Shown here piece after piece: positions 53,086 to 63,778 of a stretch of 64,000 nt of DNA (its first letter is position 1; each line of letters starts with the position of its first letter). The stretch lies in the NCBI RefSeq assembly GCF_024732245.1, contig NZ_CP093845.1, positions 2,852,001 to 2,916,000 of the forward strand, written 5' to 3'. A model generated the notes under the pieces. That model saw only the letters and a program-made list of their open reading frames with translations, was not told the DNA's origin and made no database searches. This DNA comes from Dietzia sp. B32. GTDB lineage: Bacteria; Actinomycetota; Actinomycetes; Mycobacteriales; Mycobacteriaceae. Position numbers and translations under genes: made by a program.

Positions 53086-54168
53086 TCAGCCCCGGAGGCA
53101 ACCGCGGACGAACGACCCGATGTCCCGAACCGCGACCTTCGCCTCCGGGACGAGCGGGTGGAAGACCTGGAAGACGTGGAACTGGTGGGGCCACAGCTGG
53201 AACTCGTGCCGCACCCCGTGTTCGGCGAAGTTCTCGGCCATCTTCTCGATCCCGCCGCGGAAGATCTCCTCACCACCACACTGGATGAGGAACGGCGGCC
53301 AGTCGGGAGAGGGTTCGTAGTTGATCGGCGAGATCGCCGGGTCGTCCGTGTCCACGCCCGGCGCGTACTGGCGACGACACAGCTCGGCCAACCCCAGTGC
53401 GAGGAACGGGTCCTTGCGCGCCCGGTCCCGCGCGGTCATGTCGGTGAAGTCGAGGTCGACCCACGGCGAGAGCAGGACCACGCCGGCGGGCATCGGCGCT
53501 CCGGTCCGCTCGAGATGGGCGACCAACTGCATCGCCAGATTTCCCCCCGCGGAATCTCCCGCGACGACGATGTTCTCGGCCGGGAAGCCCATCTCCAGCA
53601 ACCACTCCCACCCGGCGATGGTGTCCTCGGTGGCCGCGGGATGCGGGTGCTCCGGGGCGAGCCGGTAGTCCGGGAGGAACACGGGGACACCGGTCTCGCT
53701 GGCGATCCGCGACGCCAGCGCCTTGTGGGACCACGGCGATCCGAAGGTGAACCCGCCGCCGTGGACGTGGTAGATGACCTTGTCCGAGTCGAAGAAGCGC
53801 TTGCGCCCCACCCACAGTCCGGGGACGGGCCCGTCCGAGGACCAGTCGTTGGTGCTCTCCAGGGCGGCCGCGCGCCCGGCCCCCGACGTCAGTGCCCGGA
53901 GGCGACCGAGGGAGGCGTCCGTCGCGGGCATCCGGTCCAGGGCCGGTCGGACGAACAGCCGCAGCCCCCCGGCGAGCCCGCGGGACCGCAGGGTGCCCTG
54001 CTCGGACGGGCCGTGCAGGGCCGGTCCGCGGCGCCGTGAGGGGCGGTCGGCCTCGCGCTCCGAGGAACGACGCCCGTCCTGCGGCACCTCACCCGATCCC
54101 GTCGATCGCGGCAGCCGGAGACCGCCGTCGTACGGCGGGCCGGGATTTCTGGACCGTGATCCGTTCAT
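53086..54168 (-). CDS. alpha/beta hydrolase, hormone-sensitive lipase family
   Basis: 360 residues. The oxyanion motif is YHVHGGGFTFGSPWSHK, the nucleophile elbow is VVAGDSAGGNLAMQL, the Asp/Glu region is near PFLIQCGGEEIFRGG and the His is in WPHQFHVFQVFHPL. It hydrolyses short acyl esters. The first about 75 residues are Arg/Gly/Pro-rich with no homology, so the true start may lie downstream of ATG 54168. It is divergent from the fadD19-like gene, with a KstR box between, so it may belong to the steroid regulon. Confidence 0.85.
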   Translation of the reverse strand: MNGSRSRNPGPPYDGGLRLPRSTGSGEVPQDGRRSSEREADRPSRRRGPALHGPSEQGTLRSRGLAGGLRLFVRPALDRMPATDASLGRLRALTSGAGRAAALESTNDWSSDGPVPGLWVGRKRFFDSDKVIYHVHGGGFTFGSPWSHKALASRIASETGVPVFLPDYRLAPEHPHPAATEDTIAGWEWLLEMGFPAENIVVAGDSAGGNLAMQLVAHLERTGAPMPAGVVLLSPWVDLDFTDMTARDRARKDPFLALGLAELCRRQYAPGVDTDDPAISPINYEPSPDWPPFLIQCGGEEIFRGGIEKMAENFAEHGVRHEFQLWPHQFHVFQVFHPLVPEAKVAVRDIGSFVRGCLRG

Positions 54169-54236
54169 GTGCGCAATCTAGGCGTTCCCCGGCCACGCCG
54201 CTGCACCGACGTGCCGGTGTGGCAGCCTATAGTTAA

Positions 54237-54250
54237 TAGAACCTGTTCCA
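54237..54250. promoter_or_regulatory. KstR box between hydrolase and fadD19-like genes
   Basis: TAGAACCTGTTCCA matches TnnAACnnGTTnnA exactly. A second, weaker copy (GAACAAGTTC core, about 54294-54303) lies 47 bases on. The 192-base divergent region holds no other feature I can support. Confidence 0.75.
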
Positions 54251-54360
54251 ACTCTCCGGGATCAGCGCAGGTCAGCCCTGCGTCTGGACACGAGAACAAG
54301 TTCAGGTAACAATGTGAGAGACGACACAGTTAGCCCCCCGCGTGCAAAGGACCCGCCCCG

Positions 54361-56013
54361 ATGACGGATACAGCAGCCGACCAGTCCACCGATCCCCTCG
54401 CCGGGACGAATCCGGAGATGAACCAGGCCGCCGTGTTCGAGGCCGTGGCCGACAAGATCCCCGACAACCTCCTGCTCACGATGGACGGTGTCGACTTCAC
54501 CTACCGTCAGATCGACGAGCTCGCCAACCGGATGGGGCACCTGCTCAAGGCCCACGGCGCGGAGCCGCGGAGCCACGTCGCGCTGTACATGAAGAACAGC
54601 ACCGAGCACATGGCCGCGATCGTCGCCTGCATGAAGATCCGGGTGGCCGGGATCAACGTCAACTACCGCTACACCCCGGCCGAACTGGTCTACCTCTTCA
54701 ACGACTCGCAGTCGGTCGCCGTGGTCGTCGACGCGGAGTTCGCGGACACCATGGCCGCCGCCGTGCCCAAGCTGGAGACCGCCCGGACGGTCCTCGTCGT
54801 GGGCGGCGTCCCGCAGGTCCTCGCCGAGGCCTGTGCCGAGAGCGGCCTCACGGTGGTCGACGTGGACGCCGAGCTGCCGAAGCAGTCCGTGGAGCGGGAC
54901 TTCGAGCCGGCCCGCGGCGACGACCACTGGATCGTCTACACCGGCGGTACCACCGGGTTCCCGAAGGGCGTCCAGTGGCACATGTCGGACTACTACTACG
55001 CGTGCCTGTCCGGCGGTAACCCGTACGGCGACAAGCGGCACAGCCCGCAGGAGGTCGCCGACAACGTCTCGCCCGAGGGCGGTTTCAAGATCGTCATCTC
55101 GGCGCCCCTGATGCACGGCGCCGGCCTGTTCACCCTGCTGACCTTCGTCAACCTGGGTGGCCATCTGGTCATGTTCCGCGACTTCGACGCCGAGGTCATC
55201 GTGGACTCGACCGCCGAGTTCAAGGCCCAGCTGCTGATGTTCGTCGGCGACGGCATGGCGGTGCCGATCACCGACGCCCTGCTCGCGGCCAAGGACACCA
55301 AGGATTTCAGCTCGCTGTTCATGGTCGCCTCGGGCGGCGGTATCTGGTCCAAGACCTCGCGTGACCGGCTGGTCGCGGAGTTCCCGAACGTCATCATCCG
55401 TGACAACTTCGGGGCCTCCGAGTCCGGCAACGACGGTGAGATGAGCCTGAACGAGGACGGCGAGATGCTCCTGCCGCCCGGGCCGCGGCTGGGTCTGATC
55501 GACGAGTCGAACCAGCCGATCGAGCCGGGCTCGGACGAGATCGGGTACATCGTCCGGCGCGGTCACGTCCCGGTGGGCTACTGGAACGACCCGGAGAAGA
55601 CCGCCAAGACCTTCCCGGAGGTCGACGGTCGCCGCGTGTCGATCCTCGGTGACATGGGCAGGGTCCGCGAGGACGGGACCATCGTGTTCCTGGGCCGCGG
55701 CTCAGGCTGCATCAACACCGGTGGCGAGAAGGTCTTCCCGGAGGAGGTCGAGCAGGCGCTCAAGGCGCACCCGGCCGTCCACGACGCCCTGGTCGCCGGC
55801 GCCCCCGACGAGCGCTACGGCCAGAAGGTCGCCGCGGTCGTCTCGTTCCGTGAGGGCATGTCGGCCGAGCCGGAGGAGCTCTCGGCGTTCCTGCGCGAGT
55901 CCCTGGCGAACTACAAGGTCCCCAAGGTGATCGTCGACGTCCCCGAGATCCGCCGTTCGCCCGCGGGCAAGGCCGACTACAAGTGGGCCAAGGAGCGGAT
56001 CTCGAGCAACTGA
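54361..56013 (+). CDS. fadD19: steroid side-chain acyl-CoA ligase, FadD19-like
   Basis: 550 residues of the ANL superfamily. The P-loop is IVYTGGTTGFPKGVQWHMSD, then DNFGASESGNDG, and ISILGDMGR-type hinge VSILGDMGRVREDG. GSGCINTGGEKVFPEEVE precedes the catalytic Lys in RRSPAGKADYKWAKE. The C-terminus matches FadD19/FadD17-type ligases, which activate the C8 steroid side-chain acid to its CoA ester. The KstR box upstream supports this. ATG 54361 with AAAGGACCC upstream. A strong hairpin follows. Confidence 0.82.
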   Translation: MTDTAADQSTDPLAGTNPEMNQAAVFEAVADKIPDNLLLTMDGVDFTYRQIDELANRMGHLLKAHGAEPRSHVALYMKNSTEHMAAIVACMKIRVAGINVNYRYTPAELVYLFNDSQSVAVVVDAEFADTMAAAVPKLETARTVLVVGGVPQVLAEACAESGLTVVDVDAELPKQSVERDFEPARGDDHWIVYTGGTTGFPKGVQWHMSDYYYACLSGGNPYGDKRHSPQEVADNVSPEGGFKIVISAPLMHGAGLFTLLTFVNLGGHLVMFRDFDAEVIVDSTAEFKAQLLMFVGDGMAVPITDALLAAKDTKDFSSLFMVASGGGIWSKTSRDRLVAEFPNVIIRDNFGASESGNDGEMSLNEDGEMLLPPGPRLGLIDESNQPIEPGSDEIGYIVRRGHVPVGYWNDPEKTAKTFPEVDGRRVSILGDMGRVREDGTIVFLGRGSGCINTGGEKVFPEEVEQALKAHPAVHDALVAGAPDERYGQKVAAVVSFREGMSAEPEELSAFLRESLANYKVPKVIVDVPEIRRSPAGKADYKWAKERISSN

Positions 56014-56046
56014 CGCCCCGCGGCGCCCCTCCGCCGCCCACCCGCC

Positions 56047-56076
56047 CGGCCGGGCCCGCAGCAGCGGGCCCGGCCG
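56047..56076. terminator. bidirectional terminator between fadD19 and mak
   Basis: A perfect 13-bp stem (CGGCCGGGCCCGC with its complement) and an AGCA loop lie in the 70-base gap between the converging genes. Confidence 0.7.
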
Positions 56077-56083
56077 CGCACGT

Positions 56084-57465
56084 TCAGCCGGTGGCGAGGA
56101 TGCGCTCCACCGCGCCCATCGGCACGGCGACCCACCCGGGTCGGTTCCGCGTCTCGTACACCACCTCGTACAGCGCCTTGTCCAGGGTGTAGGCCCGCAA
56201 CAGTGCCCCGGAGTCCCGGGGGTCATGGTCGCTGACCTCGGCGTACCCCGCGCAGAACGCGTCGACGTTGCGGTCGCGCCATTCGCGGGCCCGGAAGCGC
56301 AGCTGCCGGTCCTCGACGCCGACCAGGGTGTGCTGCGCGGCGTAGTCGAGGCTGCGCAGGATGCCGGCCACGTCGCGGGCGGGCGAGTCCGGCACCCGCC
56401 GCTCGGCCAGGGGCGCGGCCGGTTCGCCCTCGAAGTCGATGACGATCCACCGGTCCGGCACCCGCAGCGTCTGCCCCAGGTGGAGGTCGCCGTGGATGCG
56501 GTGCACCCGGACCGGTCCCGACCCCGCGACCTCGTCGAACACCGCCCGGGCGGCGTCTGCGTACGCGGCCAGTTCCGGCACCTCCGCCACCGCCGCGTCG
56601 AGCCGGGCACGCATCGACGCCACCAGGTCGGTACCGTCGCGCGTGCTCACCCCGGTCGCCGCGGCCAGGTCCTCGTGCACCTGCGCCACGGCGGCGCCCA
56701 GCCGGAAGCTCTCGTCGGCGAAGTCGGTGCCGACCTCCTCGGCGAGCAGGTCGGCCTCGGCGAACAGGTCGCGGACGCTCGCCGTGGCCATCGCCCACCC
56801 GTCCGCCGCGCCGGCCATGAACTCCTGGGCCATGGCGAGCGTGGTGGGCCCGGCTCCGGTGTCGCCGGCGGCGGCCTCGTCGTCGTCCAACTCCACCCAG
56901 CCCCGCAGCGCCGCCACCGCCGGGCACTCCCGGTCCGCCAGCGCGGCGTGGAGCTCCACGTCCGGGTTCACACCCGGCTGCACCAGCCGGAACACCTTCA
57001 CCATGAGGTCGTCGCCGAACACCAGTGACGAGTTGGACTGCTCGCCCTCCAACAGCCGCCCCCACGTGGGCTCGGGAAGCGTGGCGTCGGCGACGAGCCG
57101 GAACCGCAGCCCGCCCACCTCGTCCTGCCCGGCCAGGTGGCGGAGCAGCGATTCGGTGCCGCGGCGGTCGCGCAGTCCGTCGTAGACCACGGGGGAGGCG
57201 CCCTCCGGGGTCAGCGGGAACGCCCGCCGGTCCCCGGGCAGCTCGGCCGCGGTCGCGATCGGCACCTGGTAGCGCTGGGGCCGGCCGTCCACCTCGAGAT
57301 CCACCAACAGGTGCTCGACCAGCACCTCGGGATCATCCAGGAAGACCTCGCGCCGGGCGATGCGCACCCCGGTGAGCTCGAGGCCCTTACCGGCGAACCA
57401 CCGCTGCTCGGGCAGCCAGTCGGTGAGCAGTCGGGCCAGGGTGTCGTCGTCGACCGGGGAGATGC

Positions 57466-57469
<4 letters not shown>
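56084..57469 (-). CDS. mak: maltokinase
   Basis: 461 residues. The N-terminal cap has [16 protein letters not shown], and the kinase-fold C-terminal half has [16 protein letters not shown] (catalytic Asp) and [18 protein letters not shown] (metal site). It phosphorylates maltose to maltose-1-phosphate for the GlgE route of alpha-glucan synthesis. ATG 57469 overlaps the treS stop (ATGA), the standard treS-mak (pep2) arrangement of actinobacteria. Confidence 0.93.
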
Positions 57470-59265
<1,796 letters not shown>

Positions 59266-59272
59266 GGGGGCG

Positions 59273-59278
59273 AGCCTA
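59273..59278 (-). promoter_or_regulatory. -10 hexamer of treS, leaderless type
   Basis: TAGGCT on the minus strand, 7 bases before ATG 59265. The opposing -10 (59287-59292) is only 8 bases away, so the two promoters should compete. Confidence 0.5.
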
Positions 59279-59286
59279 CGGCCCCG

Positions 59287-59292
59287 TACGAT
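59287..59292 (+). promoter_or_regulatory. -10 hexamer, leaderless type
   Basis: TACGAT lies 7 bases before ATG 59300 in the 34-base gap shared with treS. Confidence 0.5.
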
Positions 59293-59299
59293 CCGTTGC

Positions 59300-59572
59300 A
59301 TGCGGAAAATCGACCCGACGACGCGGATCCGCGACCTGCAGCGGTCCCACCGGGACCGGCACGGCCGGCGCGTCCGTGCGCTGGCGGTGCGACTCGACGG
59401 CGACGACGACGAGGTGGTCCTGCGCCCCTGGGAGCTGCGGCTTCCCCGGTCGGTCATCTACGCGGCGGCCCGGTCCAGGGGCCTGGAACCCGTGGGGGGC
59501 ACGCGGGCGCTCGTGCAGCGTGGCCCGTGGCTTGAACCGATGCGGTTCACCCGCGTGGAGGGTGGGCGGTGA
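59300..59572 (+). CDS. small basic protein of unknown function
   Basis: 90 residues, rich in Arg ([21 protein letters not shown]) and with a conserved-looking C-terminal half ([20 protein letters not shown]). No family recognised. ATG 59300 is used because of the TACGAT hexamer 7 bases upstream. The stop overlaps the start of the next small gene (GTGA), so the two are translated together. Confidence 0.6.
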   Translation: MRKIDPTTRIRDLQRSHRDRHGRRVRALAVRLDGDDDEVVLRPWELRLPRSVIYAAARSRGLEPVGGTRALVQRGPWLEPMRFTRVEGGR

Positions 59573-59913
59573 GCTCCGGCTGGGCGCTCACGATAGTGGC
59601 GTTGCTGCCGCTCGTCGCGTGGGGGATCGCGGCCTGCGTGGTGGCGGTGCGCCGGTGGCTGCGTCGCCGGGGGGACGAACCGGCGCGGCGACTGCGACTG
59701 GCCCGGATGCTGGGGACCGCGGACCTCGTCGTCGTCCCCACCTCCGACGTAGACCTGCCCGAGCGCACCGTCCTCGAGGTGGCCTCCGGGGCGGGCATGC
59801 GGCTGGTGGGCTACGAACGCGCCGACTCGCCACTGCGTCGCCGTGTCGGCGTGTTCGTGCGGATCGGCGGCGAGGTCGACGCGGTGATCCGCGGCGACCG
59901 GACCCCCCGGTAG
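59569..59913 (+). CDS. small membrane-anchored protein of unknown function
   Basis: 114 residues: an N-terminal membrane helix (WALTIVALLPLVAWGIAACV), an Arg-rich stop-transfer (RRWLRRRGDEPARRLR) and a cytosolic domain of about 80 residues (MLGTADLVVVPTSDVDLPE). No family recognised. GTG 59569 overlaps the stop of the gene before. Its TAG stop is part of the -10 hexamer of the next gene. Confidence 0.6.
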   Translation: MSSGWALTIVALLPLVAWGIAACVVAVRRWLRRRGDEPARRLRLARMLGTADLVVVPTSDVDLPERTVLEVASGAGMRLVGYERADSPLRRRVGVFVRIGGEVDAVIRGDRTPR

Positions 59914-59916
59914 CGT
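59911..59916 (+). promoter_or_regulatory. -10 hexamer, leaderless type
   Basis: TAGCGT, whose first three bases are the stop codon of the gene before, lies 7 bases before ATG 59924. Confidence 0.4.
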
Positions 59917-59923
59917 TGCGCCC

Positions 59924-60967
59924 ATGCGCATCGGAATGGCTCTCAACTACAGCGGCGGGTTCGCCGAGACGGCCGCGGAGGCCGCCGACCTCGAGCGGGC
60001 GGGACTGGACATCGCGTTCGTCCCCGAGGCCTACTCGTTCGACGCGGTGAGCCAGCTGGGCTACCTCGCGGCCAAGACGTCCACCATGGAGCTGGCCTCG
60101 GGGATCCTGCAGATCTACACGCGCACGCCGACCCTGACCGCGATGACCGCGGCCGGCCTGGACTTCGTCTCCGACGGCCGCTTCACCCTCGGCCTGGGCG
60201 CCTCCGGGCCGCAGGTGGTCGAGGGTTTCCACGGCGTGAAGTACGACGCGCCGCTGGCCCGGACGCGGGAGATCATCGAGATCTGCCGCAAGGTGTGGCG
60301 CCGCGAGAAGGTCGTCCACGACGGGAAGAAGTACCAGATCCCCCTGCCCGCCGATCAGGGCACCGGCCTGGGCAAGCCGCTCAAGCTCATCAACCACCCC
60401 GTGCGCGAGGACATCCCGATCATCCTCGCCGCCCTGGGACCGAAGAACGTCGAGCTCGCGGCCGAGGTCGCGAACGGCTGGCAACCGCTGTTCTTCCACC
60501 CGGAGAAGGCGGACGTGGCGTGGGGTGACGCGCTGGCCAAGGGCCGGGAGAAGCGTGATCCTTCGCTGGGCGAGCTCGAGGTCTACGCGGGGCCGGCACT
60601 GGCGATCTGCGAGGAGAGCGAGGTTCCGGGTTACCTGGACTTCGTGCGCCCGCACCTGGCCCTCTACATCGGTGGCATGGGTGCACGCGGCAAGAACTTC
60701 TACAACGAGCTCGCCTGCCGCTACGGCTACGAGGCCGAGGCCGCCCGGATCCAGGACCTGTACCTGGACGGCAAGAAGGAGGAGGCCGCCGCGGCCGTGC
60801 CCGACGAGTTGGTCCGCTCGGTCTCGCTGATCGGCCCGGCGGGGTACGTGGCCGAGCGCGTCGAGGCGTTCCGCGAGGCCGGGGCCACGACCCTCACCGT
60901 CACCCCGATGGCGCTCGACGCCCCGGGTCGTCTCCGGCTGGTGGAGCAGTTCCGCGAGCTCTGCTGA
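59924..60967 (+). CDS. LLM class F420-dependent oxidoreductase
   Basis: 347 residues of the luciferase-like F420 family: GLDIAFVPEAYSFDAVSQLG, MTAAGLDFVSDGRFTLGLGA, SGPQVVEGFHGVKYDAPLAR and IILAALGPKNVELAAEVANG are typical. It resembles M. tuberculosis Rv3520c, which lies among cholesterol genes near fadD19, so a steroid-related reduction is possible (inference). The F420-binding region cannot be separated from FMN types by eye. It converges on the glycerate kinase gene 39 bases away, with a doubled GTGCTGTCTCAGGC (60982-61010) between. Confidence 0.82.
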   Translation: MRIGMALNYSGGFAETAAEAADLERAGLDIAFVPEAYSFDAVSQLGYLAAKTSTMELASGILQIYTRTPTLTAMTAAGLDFVSDGRFTLGLGASGPQVVEGFHGVKYDAPLARTREIIEICRKVWRREKVVHDGKKYQIPLPADQGTGLGKPLKLINHPVREDIPIILAALGPKNVELAAEVANGWQPLFFHPEKADVAWGDALAKGREKRDPSLGELEVYAGPALAICEESEVPGYLDFVRPHLALYIGGMGARGKNFYNELACRYGYEAEAARIQDLYLDGKKEEAAAAVPDELVRSVSLIGPAGYVAERVEAFREAGATTLTVTPMALDAPGRLRLVEQFRELC

Positions 60968-61006
60968 ACCGTCGGGTCAGGCCGTGCTGTCTCAGGCAGT
61001 GCTGTC

Positions 61007-62218
61007 TCAGGCCACGCGGTCCCCGGCCCGCCGGGACACCGCAGCCCCGAGCTGGAGCATGCGCATCGACCGCTCGGTGGCCTCGACCAGCAGTCGTCGA
61101 CCCTGGGCGACGGCGTCGGCCAGGGGCATGGGGACCGCCATGATCGAGGTGACGGCACCGATGCCGATGTCGTGGACATCCGGCGCCCCCCGGCCCAGCG
61201 ACCCGGCGATCGCCATCACCGGCACTCCGGCCAGCCCGGCGCGGCGCGCCACCTCGGCGGGCACCTTGCCCCGGGGCGTCTGGAAGTCGATCGCCCCCTC
61301 GGCGGTGATCACCAGGTCGGCGGCGGAGATCTCGGCGTCCAGGTCCGCCCCGAGCAGGTCCGGGGTGAGCAGGGTGTCGAATCGGGAGCGCAGTACCGCA
61401 CCGAGCCCACCTGCCAGGCCGGCCCCGAGCCCGCCGGACGCACCGGTCCCGGCTCCCGTCCGCAGGTCGAGCCCACCGGGGGCGCCCACCCCGTCGCGCC
61501 GGAGCACGTCGGCCCACCGTTCCAGTCCCCGCTCGAGGTGTGAGACCTGGTGCGGGGTCGCCCCCTTCTGCGGGCCGAACACGCGGGCCACCCCGCGGGG
61601 TCCGCACAGGACGTTGGTCGCATTGCAGGCCAGCTCGACGGGCACGCGGGCCAGCCGCGGATGCACAGGGGACAGGTCCACGCGCGCCACCCGGTGGAGG
61701 TGACGGCCACCGTCGGGGAGCACCTCGTCGTCGTCGTCGAGGATCAGCGCCCCGAGCGCGGCGAGGGCCCCGACCCCGCCGTCACACGTCCCGGAGTCGC
61801 CGCAGCCCACCACGATCCGGTCGGCACCGGCGTCCAGCGCGGCGGCGATGAGCTCGCCCACGCCACGCGTCGTGGTCTCGCCCGGATCCCGCAGGTCGTG
61901 CGGCACGAGCGACAGCCCGGCTGCCGCGGCCATCTCGATGACCGCGGTGCGCGGCCCGCTCCCGCCGAGCATCACCCACGTCGCCGTGACCGGGAGCCCC
62001 ACGGGACCGGTGACCACCGTCTCGGTCGTCACGCCACCGGTCGTGGCGGCGAGGATCGACACGGTCCCCTCCCCACCGTCGGGCACCGGCAGCGTCGAGA
62101 CGTGCACCCCCGGCAATGCGCGGCGGACCCCGGCGGCGATGGCGTCGGCCACCTCGATGGCGTCGAGGGACTCCTTGAAGCCGGACGGGGCGACGAGAAT
62201 GCGATCGGGCAGGTACAT
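61007..62218 (-). CDS. glxK: glycerate kinase (GlxK/GarK family)
   Basis: 403 residues of the class II glycerate kinase family. Visible are ILVAPSGFKESLDAIEVADA, VPDGGEGTVSILAAT, IVVGCGDSGTCDGGVGALAA, NVLCGPRGVARVFGPQKGA and ITAEGAIDFQTPRGKVPAEV. It phosphorylates D-glycerate to 2-phosphoglycerate. A Gly/Ala-rich insert (GASGGLGAGLAGGLGAVL) follows about residue 260. ATG 62218, 27 bases after the transporter gene, suggests import and use of glycerate in one operon. Confidence 0.9.
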   Translation of the reverse strand: MYLPDRILVAPSGFKESLDAIEVADAIAAGVRRALPGVHVSTLPVPDGGEGTVSILAATTGGVTTETVVTGPVGLPVTATWVMLGGSGPRTAVIEMAAAAGLSLVPHDLRDPGETTTRGVGELIAAALDAGADRIVVGCGDSGTCDGGVGALAALGALILDDDDEVLPDGGRHLHRVARVDLSPVHPRLARVPVELACNATNVLCGPRGVARVFGPQKGATPHQVSHLERGLERWADVLRRDGVGAPGGLDLRTGAGTGASGGLGAGLAGGLGAVLRSRFDTLLTPDLLGADLDAEISAADLVITAEGAIDFQTPRGKVPAEVARRAGLAGVPVMAIAGSLGRGAPDVHDIGIGAVTSIMAVPMPLADAVAQGRRLLVEATERSMRMLQLGAAVSRRAGDRVA

Positions 62219-62245
62219 GAGTCATTTCCTTCAGGGGGAGGGGGT

Positions 62246-63778
62246 TCAGGACAGGAATAGGGGCAGGCCCAGGACGGGCCACACCCACCAGGCGAAAGCC
62301 AGGAACACCACACACATCAGCGGGGTGAGCCAGGCGGACAGTCGGAGCAGGTCACGACGTTCGAACGTGGGCACGTCGACCACACCCGCGAAGATCGTCA
62401 CCGGCTTGGCGGAGGACGGCAGCGTGTGGCAGAGGCCCGCGGCGGCGGTCGACAACAGGGCGGCCGCAACCGGGGACACGCCCACTCCCGGCGCGAGTGA
62501 CAGGACGATCGGCACGAGGACCGCGGACCGGGCCGAGCGCGACTGGATCACCAGGTGCGACAGGGCGGAGACCACCACCACTGCCACCACGAACACCGCG
62601 CCGGCGACCGGCCCGGAGTCCGGCACCCGACCCAGGGCGACCCGGGCGAGCAGGTCCGCCGCGCCGGACGTGCCCAGGGCGTGGCCGAGCGTGACGGTGG
62701 CCGCCATGAAGAGCAGCAGGGCCCACGGGATCTTCTTCACCGCGTCCCCCAGCTCGACCCCGCCGTAGCGCGGGGACGTCACCACCAGGGCGCCGATCAG
62801 GGCGATCAACGCCGGTGGCGCCCCGTGGAGTGCCTCGGTGGACCACAGCACGATCATCGCCGCGAGCAACAACACGGTGCGGGACTGCTGGACCGTGAGC
62901 GGACCCGTCACCCGGCCCGCGCCGGCGGCCTCGAACTCCGACACCCCGATCTGCAGCCCGCGGCCGCGTTCCTCGGAGGTGGTGAACAGCAGGAGGACGA
63001 GTTCGGCGGCCAGGTGCGAGGAGACCAGCGCCAGCGGCAGTCCGAGGATCAGCCAGTTCGCGAAGTCGAGCCCCTCGTGGCCGGCGGTGGTGAGCAACTG
63101 CACGGTGATGAGGTGGGCGCCGGCCCCGATGAGCGAAGCGACGGCGGACAGCAGGATCACCGTGGGGAACAGCAGTGCCAGCATCCGCACGAGCGCCGGC
63201 CGGTCCGCGAGCACCCTGGCCAGCGCCAGGAAGACCGGCAACGCGAGCGCGGCCCGCCCGGACGTGGCGGGGACGGCGAACGCCGTCGCCAAGAGCGCGG
63301 CGGTGAGCAGGTGCACCAGGCTCCGCGGCCCGCGGGCACCGGTCACCACGAACACCGCCGCCCGGGTGGCGAGTCCCGACGCGGACACCGCGAACGCGAT
63401 GATGAACGCCGCGATGAGCAGCCACATCGTGTCGTCGCCGAGGGACCCGAACAGGGCGTCGGGGTCGGAGATGCCCAGAACGGTGAGGACGACGGCCGCT
63501 CCCAGCGCGACGAACGTGTCGTCGACATCGGTGAACACCCAGAACCACGCCGCCGCCGCGAACACGGTGAGGGTGGGGATCGCGGACGCCCCGGCGTCGG
63601 GGCCGGCCACGGCGAGCGCGACGACACCGGCGGCGAGGACCAGGGCGGCGACGGCCGCGCGGAGCACCCGCGTGGATGGCCGGAAAGAGCTCGGCCGGAG
63701 CCCGCGCCGCGGGGTGCTGCGGGCATGCGGGGACGACCCACCGGGCCCCGGGGTCCGGTGGTGGACGGTGGTGGTCAC
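62246..63778 (-). CDS. SLC13/DASS-type anion transporter
   Basis: 510 residues with about 12 membrane segments and a disordered Arg/Pro/Ser-rich start (to about 38). Segments TSGRAALALPVFLALARVL, ASLIGAGAHLITVQLLT and AAAGLCHTLPSSAKPVTIFA have the two-lobe pattern (SxT-like) of sodium:carboxylate symporters. Its place between a response regulator and glycerate kinase suggests glycerate or a related carboxylate as substrate (inference). The GTG start overlaps the regulator stop (GTGA). Confidence 0.8.
   Translation of the reverse strand: MTTTVHHRTPGPGGSSPHARSTPRRGLRPSSFRPSTRVLRAAVAALVLAAGVVALAVAGPDAGASAIPTLTVFAAAAWFWVFTDVDDTFVALGAAVVLTVLGISDPDALFGSLGDDTMWLLIAAFIIAFAVSASGLATRAAVFVVTGARGPRSLVHLLTAALLATAFAVPATSGRAALALPVFLALARVLADRPALVRMLALLFPTVILLSAVASLIGAGAHLITVQLLTTAGHEGLDFANWLILGLPLALVSSHLAAELVLLLFTTSEERGRGLQIGVSEFEAAGAGRVTGPLTVQQSRTVLLLAAMIVLWSTEALHGAPPALIALIGALVVTSPRYGGVELGDAVKKIPWALLLFMAATVTLGHALGTSGAADLLARVALGRVPDSGPVAGAVFVVAVVVVSALSHLVIQSRSARSAVLVPIVLSLAPGVGVSPVAAALLSTAAAGLCHTLPSSAKPVTIFAGVVDVPTFERRDLLRLSAWLTPLMCVVFLAFAWWVWPVLGLPLFLS

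Noticed and set aside
54292-54305. Second KstR box before fadD19
   Set aside because: Only the GAACAAGTTC core fits; both outer T/A positions of the consensus are wrong, so it is mentioned but not annotated as a box.
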